From NCBI RefSeq assembly GCF_965204195.1, contig NZ_OZ241975.1, forward strand, positions 372,001 through 436,000: a stretch of 64,000 nt of DNA, written 5' to 3'. Position numbers and translations under genes: made by a program. Shown one piece after another: positions 8,030 through 15,993 of the stretch. The first letter of the stretch is position 1, and each line of letters starts with the position of its first letter. The DNA is from Poriferisodalis sp965204195. GTDB taxonomy: Bacteria; Actinomycetota; Acidimicrobiia; Acidimicrobiales; Poriferisodalaceae. The notes below the pieces were generated by a model, which did not search any database, was not told where the DNA came from, and worked only from the letters and a program-made list of their open reading frames with translations.

Positions 8030-9673
8030 ATGGCCTTGCGTCTTGAAGACCGAGATCTGGTTCTTGCGTACCAAGCCGGCGACGACGAAGCGTTCGCCGA
8101 GTTGGTGCGTGAGTACCGGCCGCAGCTGCTCGGTCACGCGCGCCGCAAGCTCGGTTGCCCCGAGGCCGCGGAGGACGCCGTGCAGGAGGCGCTGGTGCGT
8201 GCGCTGCGTGCCATGCCGCGCTTCAACGGCAACTACCTGGTGGGGCCGTGGCTGCACCGCATCCTGTCGAACGTCTGCAGCGACGAGGGCAACCGGCAGC
8301 GGCGTGAGGGCGAGAAGACCGAGCGGTACGCGTCGAATGACCGGGCGCTGAACCCGCCGTCGTCTATTGAGGACGAGCTGGGGCTCGACCTCGACGATTC
8401 CGAATTGGCCGACGCCGTCGACAACCTGTCCGAGCAGTACCGCGAAGCGCTCATGCTGCGCTTCGTCGACGAGCTGAGCTACGAAGAGGTTGCTGCCAGG
8501 GCCGGTGTTTCCGAAGAGAACGCCCGGGCACGGGTGTCGCGGGCCCGCAACGCTGTGCGGGCCGCGCTGAAGCTGGCAGCCGCTGCGCCGGTGGCCCTGA
8601 TCGGGCTGCTGCGCCGCGGCGAGCGTGCCGCCGCAGCGGTGACGAGCCAGTCGTCGCCCGGGGTCGGCCGTGCTGCACTGAACTCGGCCATGCCGGTGCT
8701 GACTGAGGCTGCGCCGATGGCCAGCCGGGCCGCCGCCGCTACGGCGAACGCAGCGACAGTCGGCGTGCCGGTGATGGCCAAGGCTGCGGTCGGGTTTGGG
8801 CTCGCGACCGCGGTGATCACGCCGACCGTCGACTCGCCAGTGCACAAGGCGGCCGAGCGGGTGCTGCCCGACTCGGTGATGGAGGTGCTGACGCCGTTCG
8901 CCGTCGAGGTGCCCGCACCTGATGCGCCCGTGGTGGTGAGCACCGCGGCGCCGGTGACCGGTATTGCCGACGTGACCGATCCGGCTGGCGCAGAAGGGTC
9001 CGCGGTGTCGACGCCGGATGCTGCGGTGGCAGCCGCTCCTGAGCCCGAAGCGGCTCCGCAGGCGGTCGAGGCCGAGACGCCGGCCGCTGCTGCCGTGGTT
9101 GTCGCGCCCGCGGTCGACGACGCCCAAGTTGCCGAAACAGTGGCCGAGGACACGCCCGAGATCGTCGAGACGCGAGTCGCGACCGAGGTGGTGATCAATC
9201 CCGATCCCGAGACCACCGTGAGCGACAGCAGCAGCGTGCAGGGCGCCCAGCTGACGTTCACGCCGTCGGGTGCCGACCGCTACGACGTGGCCGGTTCGAT
9301 GTCGCTGACAGTCACGACCACGACGACCATTGCCGACGGCGGTGAGGAGACCACCGAGACGGTCACCACGAGCGAGTCGCTTGCGGTGATCTCGCCCAGC
9401 TCGGCCTCGCTCGAAGCTGCCGATCCGGCGGTCGACGAGCGCCGCTTCAGTGCCCTGCTGGTGTTCGCCCCCGGCGACGACGGCGTATCTGCGGAGATGC
9501 GCCTGGCCGCCCGCGGCACAGCGAACGACGACGGCTCACTTCAGATGACGGGCTACTTCACCGCCACGGGAACCGAGTCGCTGCCGCTGGCCGAACGCGG
9601 CAACCTCTCAGGCACACTGTTCCTCGACGCCGACGGCATGCCCGCCTCGCTGTCGATCACCCTCACCCAGTAG
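8030..9673 (+). CDS. ECF sigma factor fused to a membrane segment and exported tail
   Basis: A 547-aa protein. Residues about 8-75 are sigma-70 region 2 (YQAGDDEAFAELVREY, then PWLHRILSNVCSDE) and about 110-175 are region 4 (LSEQYREALMLRFVDELSYE, EENARARVSRARN). A basic linker is followed by one hydrophobic segment at about 245-268, an Ala/Pro/Glu-rich stretch, and a beta-rich C-terminus of about 150 residues ending in the repeat-forming segment. ATG 8030 is chosen because it starts just before the sigma domain; a 23-residue upstream extension is possible. Such fusions let the sigma factor carry its own membrane sensor in place of a separate anti-sigma factor. What it senses is unknown. Its last 44 codons are duplicated at 11584-11715. 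Confidence 0.8.
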   Translation: MALRLEDRDLVLAYQAGDDEAFAELVREYRPQLLGHARRKLGCPEAAEDAVQEALVRALRAMPRFNGNYLVGPWLHRILSNVCSDEGNRQRREGEKTERYASNDRALNPPSSIEDELGLDLDDSELADAVDNLSEQYREALMLRFVDELSYEEVAARAGVSEENARARVSRARNAVRAALKLAAAAPVALIGLLRRGERAAAAVTSQSSPGVGRAALNSAMPVLTEAAPMASRAAAATANAATVGVPVMAKAAVGFGLATAVITPTVDSPVHKAAERVLPDSVMEVLTPFAVEVPAPDAPVVVSTAAPVTGIADVTDPAGAEGSAVSTPDAAVAAAPEPEAAPQAVEAETPAAAAVVVAPAVDDAQVAETVAEDTPEIVETRVATEVVINPDPETTVSDSSSVQGAQLTFTPSGADRYDVAGSMSLTVTTTTTIADGGEETTETVTTSESLAVISPSSASLEAADPAVDERRFSALLVFAPGDDGVSAEMRLAARGTANDDGSLQMTGYFTATGTESLPLAERGNLSGTLFLDADGMPASLSITLTQ

Positions 9674-9682
9674 CCCGCTGCC
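9542..9682 (+). repeat. Direct repeat copy A (3' end of the sigma-factor gene)
   Basis: These 141 bp cover the last 44 codons, the TAG stop and 9 further bases of the sigma-factor gene. They match 11584-11724 with 8 mismatches counted by eye (about 94% identity). The 1.9 kb between the two copies hold the AAA-ATPase/TOPRIM pair. Confidence 0.9.
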
Positions 9683-9696
9683 AACCGTCGCAGCGC

Positions 9697-10368
9697 TCAG
9701 TTGCTGAACAGGCGTTGAAACCACGAGACGAACGGCGCGGACTCGGGGTGATTTGCGTCGAGAACCCGATTCTTGACAGCGATGTGCAACTGCAGCCCTG
9801 GGTTTTCCTGCCATGCGAGCCACGTGTGCGCGGTCGACTTGGTGACATCGTGATCTCTGACGGGAGCGCCGATTGCGCGCGCTGCTTGGACAGACTCCCG
9901 TGCCAACTCAAGGAGACCGGCGGCGTCGCTTGGCACGAGGTTCAGCAAGAAGTGCTCCAATGCGCCTTGATGCTGATTGTCGGGCATGATCCACACGCCG
10001 AACTTCGAACCGTCGGGCCGGGGGCACACCAATCCGTTGCTCGGGATCTGGTCCGGCATGGGCGGCAGGTCTGGCAACTCGTCTGAACAGCGATTCTTGA
10101 TCGCAGTCCACCGTTGAAACACGTCTCCGTTGGCGTCAACGATGATGCCCAAGCTTTGCAGGCCGCTCGCTCTTGCCTCTGATGAGATGGCACCGCGCTT
10201 GAGGATGTTGCGCACGCCCCCGAGATCCTTGATCAGCGGCACGTCTACGCCGACCGCGTCATCGTCCCATGCTGCGCCGTTGGCTCTCATGAGTTCCGGG
10301 ACAAGCCGTTTCTCGGTCGGTCCCTCGACCAACAACAGCTTCGCCGGATCGCGGCGGCGGATGCTCAA
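9697..10368 (-). CDS. DUF3226/TOPRIM-like protein, partner of the AAA ATPase
   Basis: A 223-aa protein with TOPRIM landmarks: Glu15 in LLLVEGPTEKRL and the Asp78/Asp82 pair in GIIVDANGD, the metal-binding residues of OLD- and primase-type TOPRIM folds. A later segment, GVWIMPDNQHQGALEHFLL, is what I recall from DUF3226 proteins. TOPRIM domains of this kind act as metal-dependent nucleases when paired with ABC-type ATPases (Gabija, OLD, PARIS). The TTG start at 10368 follows the ATPase stop directly, with GAGGT upstream, so the genes are coupled. It ends 15 bp from repeat copy A. Nuclease activity is inferred, not shown. It is not DUF4435, so the pair is not a standard PARIS system. Confidence 0.72.
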   Translation of the reverse strand: MSIRRRDPAKLLLVEGPTEKRLVPELMRANGAAWDDDAVGVDVPLIKDLGGVRNILKRGAISSEARASGLQSLGIIVDANGDVFQRWTAIKNRCSDELPDLPPMPDQIPSNGLVCPRPDGSKFGVWIMPDNQHQGALEHFLLNLVPSDAAGLLELARESVQAARAIGAPVRDHDVTKSTAHTWLAWQENPGLQLHIAVKNRVLDANHPESAPFVSWFQRLFSN

Positions 10369-11526
10369 CTATCGGACCTCAAGCTCGCGTTCGCCGACGA
10401 TGGCAACTTGGTGCTCGCTGAAGCCCACGGTGTGGGCCCGGTCCGTCTCGATGCGATGAATCGACACCCGTCCGGGCGCAGGAGCGTCGGCCTCGGCGAT
10501 GGACCCGAGGCTCTCGTAGCAGTCACGGCTGTGGGTGGTGGCAAACACCTGCACGTCAAGTGCCTGAGAGCGCTCAACGATCATCTTCCACATCTTCTGC
10601 ATGACCGAGTAGTGAAGGCCCGTGTCGATCTCGTCGACGAGGAGGACGCCGCCGCGCGCCCGGGCCAGTGACAATGCGAGTCCCAGCATCCGCCGCATAC
10701 CTTCGCCGAGACTGCCAAGAGGCACCCGAGCGTCGAGACCGCGAAGCCTCACAAAAATGCCACCGTGTGAGTCGCTTCTCGGCATCCAGCGGCCGAATGG
10801 AACCGTGGCGATGCGCTCCACCCGCGGCTCGATGATCTGGAGCGCTTCTACGGCTCGATCTTCGGTTTCGGTCATTACCGCGGCGCCGAAAGTCCTGCTT
10901 ACTTGCTCGGACGTCAGCCCGCCCGTACCGATGAATTGAACTGGGGGTACGTCGCCGTTGATTGGCCGTCCCCCTCGCATCAGCGATTGCGGAGGCAGCA
11001 GTCCTTCCGCGAACAGGCCAGCCCGGAACTCTCCGTCCGTATCGCTTGCACGCCACACAAGAGCACCGCCGTGATCTTCGGACAGAGCTTCGGACTCGTC
11101 GAACGAGAATTCCGGTGGTTCTAAGGGGTCGGTGCTGTCGGCCTCGATCAATAGCTCCGCCGTCGCTGTCTGCGCGCCACGCAAGCGATACCCTGCGCGC
11201 TCTCCCCACAACGAAACGTGGCCAGTGGTGTCATGGCCAGCGAACAAGTGGCGGACGTCGTACATGCGGCCACGATCTTCATCCACCAGCCACTCACCGC
11301 GTGCATCAAGAACTGATCGCAGCATCCGGTGGTCCCCTGCGGCATGCAGCAGGCCGATGCATTCCAGAATGGAGGTTTTGCCCGAGTTGTTCGTACCGAC
11401 CAGCAGATTGATCCGGGTCAAGCCGTCAAGCCTCAGGCTGGACAGCCCTCGATAGCCCTTGATCTCCATCGACGTGTACAAGACGGCTGCTCCAAGTGGC
11501 TCCAAGGTTCGTACTGGCGCCTCCAT
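10369..11526 (-). CDS. AAA/ABC-type ATPase of OLD-like family (AAA_15/AAA_21)
   Basis: A 385-aa ATPase. Walker A GTNNSGKT is at residues about 44-51, following the family-typical start MEIKGYRGLSSLRLDGL; Walker B with catalytic Glu (VLLVDEIDTGLH) is near residue 300, and the switch region FATTHSRD near 330. The signature region GSLGEGMRRMLGLALSLARA precedes Walker B. These are the marks of SMC/RecF-like ATPases that drive OLD, Gabija and PARIS defence nucleases. The ATG at 11526 has AGGTAGGG just upstream; an in-frame start at 11559 is weaker. It is the first gene of the cassette operon, and its promoter must lie in or near repeat copy B. Role in phage or plasmid defence is inferred from family and cassette context. 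Confidence 0.8.
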   Translation of the reverse strand: MEAPVRTLEPLGAAVLYTSMEIKGYRGLSSLRLDGLTRINLLVGTNNSGKTSILECIGLLHAAGDHRMLRSVLDARGEWLVDEDRGRMYDVRHLFAGHDTTGHVSLWGERAGYRLRGAQTATAELLIEADSTDPLEPPEFSFDESEALSEDHGGALVWRASDTDGEFRAGLFAEGLLPPQSLMRGGRPINGDVPPVQFIGTGGLTSEQVSRTFGAAVMTETEDRAVEALQIIEPRVERIATVPFGRWMPRSDSHGGIFVRLRGLDARVPLGSLGEGMRRMLGLALSLARARGGVLLVDEIDTGLHYSVMQKMWKMIVERSQALDVQVFATTHSRDCYESLGSIAEADAPAPGRVSIHRIETDRAHTVGFSEHQVAIVGERELEVR

Positions 11527-11583
11527 CACCCTACCTGTGACGCCCGCTGGCACCGGCAATGGCGGCCTATCGCCGATGACCTC

Positions 11584-11724
11584 CAGATGACGGGCTACTT
11601 CACCGCCACCGGCACCGAGTCGCTGCCGCTGGCCGAGCGCGGCGACCTCTCAGGCACGCTCACCCTCGACGCCGACGGCATGCCCGCCTCGCTGTCGATC
11701 ACCCTCACCCAGTAGCCCGCTGCC
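11584..11724 (+). pseudogene. Duplicated 3' fragment of the sigma-factor gene (repeat copy B)
   Basis: This copy encodes the same 44-residue tail as the sigma factor (LQMTGYFTATGTESLPLAER onward) and ends at the same TAG, but has no domain upstream of it, because the ATPase gene begins there on the other strand. Against copy A it has 8 mismatches, giving changes such as Asn to Asp and Phe to Thr in the peptide. It is either the displaced original gene end or the part brought in by the cassette. Confidence 0.85.
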
Positions 11725-11735
11725 CGGGCGCCGGC

Positions 11736-12524
11736 TCAGGCGTTCTTGATGAGGAGGCCGCCGTCTACGGGGAGCACGGCGCCGGTCATGTACTGGCTGG
11801 CGGGCAGGCAGAAGTTGAGCGTGCCGTGGGCCACTTCCTCGGGCTCGGCGTAGCGGCCGAGGGCGGTGCGGCGCTTGGCGAAGATCGTCTTGTGCTCGTC
11901 GGGGATGTCGGCGGTCATGGCGGTGCGGATTGGCCCGGGGCAGATGCAGTTGACCGTGATGCCCTCACGGCCCAGCTCCACCGCCAGTGACTTGGTGAGC
12001 CCGATCACGCCGTGCTTGGCGGCGGTGTAGGGCGAGCCGAACTTGGTGGCGCCCCAGCCCTCGGTGGAGGCGATGTTGACGATGCGGGCCGCGTCGGACT
12101 GGCGCAGGTAGGGCAGCGCCGCCCGCACCGTGTAGGTGTGCGCCGTCAGCAGCACCTCGAGCGAGATGGCCCAGTTGTCCTCGTAGTTCTCGGCGTCGAT
12201 CGGCGAGAAGCGCGAGATGCCGGCGTTGTTGATGAGGTGGTCGATGCCGCCGAAGCGCTCGGCCACCTCGTCGGTGACCTGGTTGACCCGGTCGCGGTTG
12301 GCCACGTCCATCGTCCAGCCCGCTGCTGAGCCGCCGGCGTCGTTGATCTCGGCCACCACGGCGTCCACATCGGCTTGGCGCAGGTCGGTGACCGCAACGT
12401 GTGCCCCCTCGTCGGCGAACAGGTGCGCCGTCGCCCGTCCCTGGCCCATGCCGGCGCCGGTGATCAGCGCCACCCGGCCCTCGATCGACCGGCTCAATGT
12501 CGACAGTCGCTTCGTCGTCCCCAC
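11736..12524 (-). CDS. SDR-family NAD(P)-dependent oxidoreductase
   Basis: A 262-aa classical short-chain dehydrogenase. TGAGMGQG at about residues 22-29 binds the cofactor, NNAG follows at about 100, and the catalytic Ser153, Tyr166 and Lys170 (YTAAK) are in place; Asp near residue 47 (VAVTDLRQ) suggests NAD over NADP. PGPIRTAM is the usual substrate-loop start. The GTG start at 12524 has GGAGG six bases upstream. The substrate cannot be told; neighbours give no pathway. It reads toward the sigma-gene fragment and is divergent from the XRE regulator. Confidence 0.85.
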   Translation of the reverse strand: MGTTKRLSTLSRSIEGRVALITGAGMGQGRATAHLFADEGAHVAVTDLRQADVDAVVAEINDAGGSAAGWTMDVANRDRVNQVTDEVAERFGGIDHLINNAGISRFSPIDAENYEDNWAISLEVLLTAHTYTVRAALPYLRQSDAARIVNIASTEGWGATKFGSPYTAAKHGVIGLTKSLAVELGREGITVNCICPGPIRTAMTADIPDEHKTIFAKRRTALGRYAEPEEVAHGTLNFCLPASQYMTGAVLPVDGGLLIKNA

Positions 12525-12697
12525 AGCAGTCCTCCAATGCTCGCCGGGCACTGCGCACGGCCGCGGCGGCGCTCAACGTAGCCGCAACAACTTCAGCCGA
12601 CCCACTCGCCGGCATCATGCGTGTTGAGACGATCCGAGACATGAGGCAACGGTCAGCGCAGGAAAGCAAAATGCGAGCGTCTCTGACCTAAGGCAGA

Positions 12698-12713
12698 ACG
12701 AATCTGTCTTCGT
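12698..12713. promoter_or_regulatory. Inverted repeat upstream of the XRE regulator
   Basis: ACGAA-N6-TTCGT is a perfect 5-bp inverted repeat 55 bp before the start of the HTH regulator and about 175 bp before the divergent SDR gene. It could be the regulator's own operator; its short arms make this uncertain. The rest of the 243-bp gap shows no other feature. Confidence 0.35.
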
Positions 12714-12767
12714 ACGAGGACATTCCTAACCTGTCATCGCACAAAGACGAACAAGGAGCTTTCCTGC

Positions 12768-13109
12768 GTGGAAACCACGAACGCAGTTCGCCCGTTGCTG
12801 ACTAGCCGGCAACTCGGAGCAGCCATCGCGGCGGCGCGCAAGGAGCGTGGCTGGTCTCAAACAACCTTGGCTGAACAGGCCGGCGTGGGCCGCCCGTGGC
12901 TGTCGACCTTCGAGAACGGCAAGCCCACGGTGTCTTTGGACGGGGTGTTGCGCGTGATGATCGCATTGGGTCTAGGTATCGGCATCGTTCCGGCCGATGC
13001 CGATATGGACATCAGTGCTGGCGTCGGCAGCGAGAGCGGCGGATTCGATCTCAACCGGTATATCGACAACTGGAGTACCGGAGGCTCCGAACTCGAGCCG
13101 TCAGCCTGA
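12768..13109 (+). CDS. XRE-family (HipB-like) transcriptional regulator
   Basis: A 113-aa protein with one helix-turn-helix domain at residues about 14-70 (LGAAIAAARKERGWSQTTLA, then VGRPWLSTFENGKPTVSLDG), close in style to HipB antitoxins and to small DNA-binding partners of HipA kinases. GTG 12768 has GGAG upstream. The C-terminal 40 residues are acidic and Gly/Ser-rich with no known fold. No hipA toxin lies next to it, so it is an orphan regulator or a relic of a toxin-antitoxin pair. Confidence 0.78.
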   Translation: METTNAVRPLLTSRQLGAAIAAARKERGWSQTTLAEQAGVGRPWLSTFENGKPTVSLDGVLRVMIALGLGIGIVPADADMDISAGVGSESGGFDLNRYIDNWSTGGSELEPSA

Positions 13110-13123
13110 AACTGCGGCTGTGG

Positions 13124-13906
13124 TCAGCCGGTTTGCCAGGCGGTGCCGCCGTCGATCTTGAGCACCGAGCCGGTGGTGTAGCTCGACGCTTCTGAGGCGA
13201 AGTAGAGCGCTGCGCCCACCACCTCGTCAGCCTCGCCGCCGCGGCCCAGTGCGATCTCGTTGGTGGCCCGTTCGTTGAACGCTTCCATGTCCCACGCCTT
13301 GGAGATGTCGGTGAGGAACGGGCCGGGCATGATGCAGTTCACCCGCACGCGGGGGGCGTACTCGCGGGCGAACGACTGGGTGATGGCGTGGATGCCCGCC
13401 TTGGCCGCCCCATATGCCGTCTCATTCGGCGAGGGCGCTACGGCCGCCACCGAGCTGACGTTGATGATCGAGCCGCCGCCCGCTCCGTACATGCGCTTGC
13501 CGAACACCGCCGAGGCCCGGAACGGCCCCTTGAGGTTCACGTCGATCACCTTGTCGAACAGCCCCTCCGACACCTCGTACAGCGACGGGTACAGCGGCGA
13601 CAGCCCGGCGTTGTTCACCAGCACCTCGCAGTGGCCGAACTCGTCGTAGACCCGCTCGCACAGGGCGTCGTTCTGGTCCCAGTAGCCCACGTGGCACTCC
13701 ACCGCCAGCGCCTGCTGGCCGGTGGTGTCTCGCACCTCGGCGGCCAGCGCCTCGCAGTTGTCGAGCTTGCGCGAGGCGATCACCACATCGGCGCCGGCAC
13801 GGGCGAACGCCAGCACCATCTCGCGGCCCAGCCCACGCGACCCGCCGGTGACCACGGCCACCCGGCCCGACAGGTCGAACAGCGCTGCGTTCGAGGTGCC
13901 AGCCAT
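13124..13906 (-). CDS. SDR-family oxidoreductase
   Basis: A 260-aa classical short-chain dehydrogenase. TGGSRGLG (residues 20-27) binds the dinucleotide, with Ser44-Arg45 after beta-2 (VVIASRK) suggesting NADPH; NNAG is at about 98-101 and the catalytic Ser151/152, Tyr165 and Lys169 (YGAAK) are present. The C-terminus has the usual VLKIDGGTAWQTG. It starts 1 bp after the stop of the nitroreductase gene, so both are in one transcript. The substrate is unknown; the nitroreductase partner suggests a shared redox or detoxification route but does not fix it. Confidence 0.85.
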   Translation of the reverse strand: MAGTSNAALFDLSGRVAVVTGGSRGLGREMVLAFARAGADVVIASRKLDNCEALAAEVRDTTGQQALAVECHVGYWDQNDALCERVYDEFGHCEVLVNNAGLSPLYPSLYEVSEGLFDKVIDVNLKGPFRASAVFGKRMYGAGGGSIINVSSVAAVAPSPNETAYGAAKAGIHAITQSFAREYAPRVRVNCIMPGPFLTDISKAWDMEAFNERATNEIALGRGGEADEVVGAALYFASEASSYTTGSVLKIDGGTAWQTG

Positions 13907-13907
13907 C

Positions 13908-14576
13908 TCAGCGGCTCCAGGAGTTCCAGCTCATCACCGAGTCGAGATCGGTGCGGGTGGCCAGCTTGAAGTCGGTGCCCACGGTGTAGGCAACCGGGCT
14001 GAGCGCGTACTGGCGCACCGTGTCATAGGGGATGCCCAGGATCTCGGCGGCCTCGCGCTCGTAGCCGAGGTGCAGGGTGGTCCAGCAGGTGCCCAGGCCC
14101 CGCTCGCGGGCGGCCAGCATGAAGCTCCACGCTGCGGGGATGATCGAGCCGGCCTGGCCCACCATCATGCGGGCATCGTCGGTGCGGCCGGTGATGCAGG
14201 GCAGGAACAGCACCGGGCTGCGATGCATGTTCTCCGACAGGAACTCGGCCGAGGAGGTCACCCGGGCCTGCTGCGCCTCTCGCTGGGCGCCCAGGCCCGA
14301 ACCCACCCGGCCCGCGTACATGGGGCTGTTGCGGTACGCGTCGAAGCCCTGCTTGTAGAGCGCCGAGATGGCCTCGATCTTGTCGCGCTCGGTCACGAAC
14401 ACGAAGTGCCAGCCCTGCATGTTGGAGCCCGTCGGCGCCTGCACGGCGATCTCGACGCACTCGCGCAGCACCGATTCGGGCACCGGCCGGTCGAAGTCGA
14501 GCCGCTTGCGCACCGCCCGGGTGGACTGCAGCACCTCGTCGGCCGACAGGCCCAGCTTGATCCCGTTATCGCTCAT
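13908..14576 (-). CDS. Nitroreductase-family FMN oxidoreductase
   Basis: A 222-aa nitroreductase-fold protein. The N-terminal Arg-rich strand RAVRKRLDFDRPVP, the FMN-phosphate contact QAPTGSNMQGWHFVFV and the C-terminal GLGTCWTT segment are typical. Such enzymes reduce nitro groups, quinones or related acceptors with NAD(P)H. It is the upstream gene of a pair with an SDR enzyme and follows the glycosylase gene on the same strand with a 91-bp gap that shows no feature. True substrate unknown. Confidence 0.85.
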   Translation of the reverse strand: MSDNGIKLGLSADEVLQSTRAVRKRLDFDRPVPESVLRECVEIAVQAPTGSNMQGWHFVFVTERDKIEAISALYKQGFDAYRNSPMYAGRVGSGLGAQREAQQARVTSSAEFLSENMHRSPVLFLPCITGRTDDARMMVGQAGSIIPAAWSFMLAARERGLGTCWTTLHLGYEREAAEILGIPYDTVRQYALSPVAYTVGTDFKLATRTDLDSVMSWNSWSR

Positions 14577-14667
14577 CGTGTGCTCCGTTCGGTCGTGCTC
14601 GGCGGGGTTGTCAGCGCCGATGTCCCGCAGCAGAGTAACCGGCGCCCGCGGGACGCACCCAGGCCGT

Positions 14668-15528
14668 TCAGCGCAGGAACTTGCTCGTCGTGTTGTCGGC
14701 CAGCACCCGCCCGCTGGTCTGGCAGCCGGCGCAGTAGTTGACGGAGTAGTCGCGGTACTCGACGGCCCGCACCACGTCGCCGCAGACCGGGCACTGCTCG
14801 CCGGTGCGGCTGTGCACCGCCGAGGGACGCTCGGCCGACCGGCTCATCTGGGGGAGTTCCCGCTCGGCGGCCAGCGACTCGTCGACGACAGCGCCGATGG
14901 CGGCCACCACGGCCTCGACGCCTTCGCCGTCCATCCGGCCGGTGGGTGCGAACGGCGACAGCTTGGCCCGGTGGCAGATCTCGTTGGCCAGCCGCCGCCC
15001 GAGGCCAGACATCACGCGCTGATCGCGCAGGAAGTTGTGCAGGCGGGCTGAGTGCGCCGCCATGAGCTCGGCCATCGCTGCGGCATCCACCTCGGTGGCT
15101 TCGGGCCCCAGGCGGGCGAGCGGTTCGGCCTCGGCGGGATCGCTGGCGATCACCCACACGCCGGCCCGCTTCTGCGTGCCCGGTTCGGTCAGCAGCAGCC
15201 CCAGCCCGCTCTCGAACTCGAAGCGGGCCAGCCCGTCACGGGGCCGGCGCGGCCGCTTGGCACCCGGTTCAAGCACCCGCAGCCGCCCGCCCTGCATGAG
15301 ATGCACCACAAACGTCAGCCCATCCCCGGCATCGGGCGCGAAGCGCAGCAGCAGGAACTTGGCCCGCTGGCTGACGCTGCGCAGCGGCCAGCCGACGGCG
15401 TCATTCGGTGACGGGCTTGCAGTCTTGAGCGCAGTGAACGACAGCGGCTCCACCCGCTTCAGCACCTCGCCCGCAGCCAGCGCCTCGAGCCGTTCAGCGT
15501 GCGCCCGGATCTCAGGAATCTCCGGCAC
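14668..15528 (-). CDS. Fpg/Nei-family DNA glycosylase
   Basis: A 286-aa base-excision-repair enzyme. It starts MPEIPEIRAHAERL, giving the Pro2-Glu3 catalytic N-terminus of the family once Met is removed. The helix-two-turn-helix region reads GLGRRLANEI, where Arg replaces the Asn of the usual GxGN. A C-terminal zinc finger uses Cys246, Cys249, Cys266 and Cys269, as in Fpg. It would remove oxidised bases and nick the backbone. It follows the SCP2-like gene by 6 bp, so the two are co-transcribed. Whether it is Fpg-like (8-oxoG) or Nei-like (pyrimidines) cannot be decided from sequence alone. Confidence 0.85.
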   Translation of the reverse strand: MPEIPEIRAHAERLEALAAGEVLKRVEPLSFTALKTASPSPNDAVGWPLRSVSQRAKFLLLRFAPDAGDGLTFVVHLMQGGRLRVLEPGAKRPRRPRDGLARFEFESGLGLLLTEPGTQKRAGVWVIASDPAEAEPLARLGPEATEVDAAAMAELMAAHSARLHNFLRDQRVMSGLGRRLANEICHRAKLSPFAPTGRMDGEGVEAVVAAIGAVVDESLAAERELPQMSRSAERPSAVHSRTGEQCPVCGDVVRAVEYRDYSVNYCAGCQTSGRVLADNTTSKFLR

Positions 15529-15534
15529 GAAGCG

Positions 15535-15993
15535 TCAGCCCCCGCAGTCGTCCGGCCCGCCGCCGGAGGCACTGTCTTCCTCCTCGGCGAGCGCTCGCCC
15601 CAGCGCCGTGTTCACCAGCGCCAACGCCTCGGAAGCCGCGATCAGCACCCGCACATCACCGCTCACCTTGATGAGCCCGGCCTGCAAGGCGGCCAGTGCA
15701 CCCATGTCTCCCCGCCGCACGGCCTCTGCCGTCTCCCGGGACTGGCTCATTACAACCACGCCGTCATCACTGACGTCGAGACTCTCGCTTTTGCCGCCCG
15801 CCGCGTCAGCAGCATCGGGTAGCACCGGTTCGAGATGCGCCCGACCGCCGTCGATCACCAGCCGGTAGGCCACGACAGGCCCCCCGTTGCCGTCGCCGAT
15901 CCGCTGCTCCACCGTGGCCCGCACCTCGGGCAGATTCACATCCGCCAGCACCTCGGACATCGCAGCGCACCAACCCTCGGACCCGATCTCCAC
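15535..15993 (-). CDS. SCP2 sterol-binding-fold protein
   Basis: A 152-aa protein whose middle matches the SCP2 fold: a strand RLVIDGGRAHLEPVL, then LDVSDDGVVVMSQSRETAEA and the helix MGALAALQAGLIKVSGDVRV, in which the Gly-x-Ile/Lys-x-x-Gly-Asp step is family-typical. SCP2 domains bind lipids or acyl compounds. GTG 15993 is chosen because the fold begins soon after; the codons further upstream look non-coding. It is upstream of the glycosylase gene in the same transcript. No partner explains its ligand. Confidence 0.7.
   Translation of the reverse strand: MEIGSEGWCAAMSEVLADVNLPEVRATVEQRIGDGNGGPVVAYRLVIDGGRAHLEPVLPDAADAAGGKSESLDVSDDGVVVMSQSRETAEAVRRGDMGALAALQAGLIKVSGDVRVLIAASEALALVNTALGRALAEEEDSASGGGPDDCGG

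Larger units (their letters stand above)
9683..11583. mobile_element. Two-gene ATPase/TOPRIM cassette inserted between gene-end repeats
   Basis: A compact 1.9-kb block lies exactly between two direct copies of the sigma-factor gene end. It holds only two minus-strand genes, a TOPRIM-like protein and an AAA ATPase. No transposase, integrase or terminal inverted repeat is visible. The arrangement looks like insertion at a gene 3' end that leaves the gene intact and a fragment on the far side, either by site-specific integration or by homologous recombination with an incoming allele. The 6% divergence between copies argues that one copy came in with the cassette. This is inference from structure. 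Confidence 0.55.

Noticed and set aside
9697..11526. Assignment of the ATPase/TOPRIM pair to Gabija or PARIS
   Set aside because: Gabija has ATPase and TOPRIM in one chain with a helicase partner; PARIS uses a DUF4435 protein. Neither fits the separate DUF3226-like protein seen here.
9683..11583. Insertion sequence or transposon
   Set aside because: No transposase, integrase or terminal inverted repeats are present inside the block.
12768..13109. Complete HipBA toxin-antitoxin module
   Set aside because: Only the HipB-like regulator is present; no HipA kinase lies on either side.
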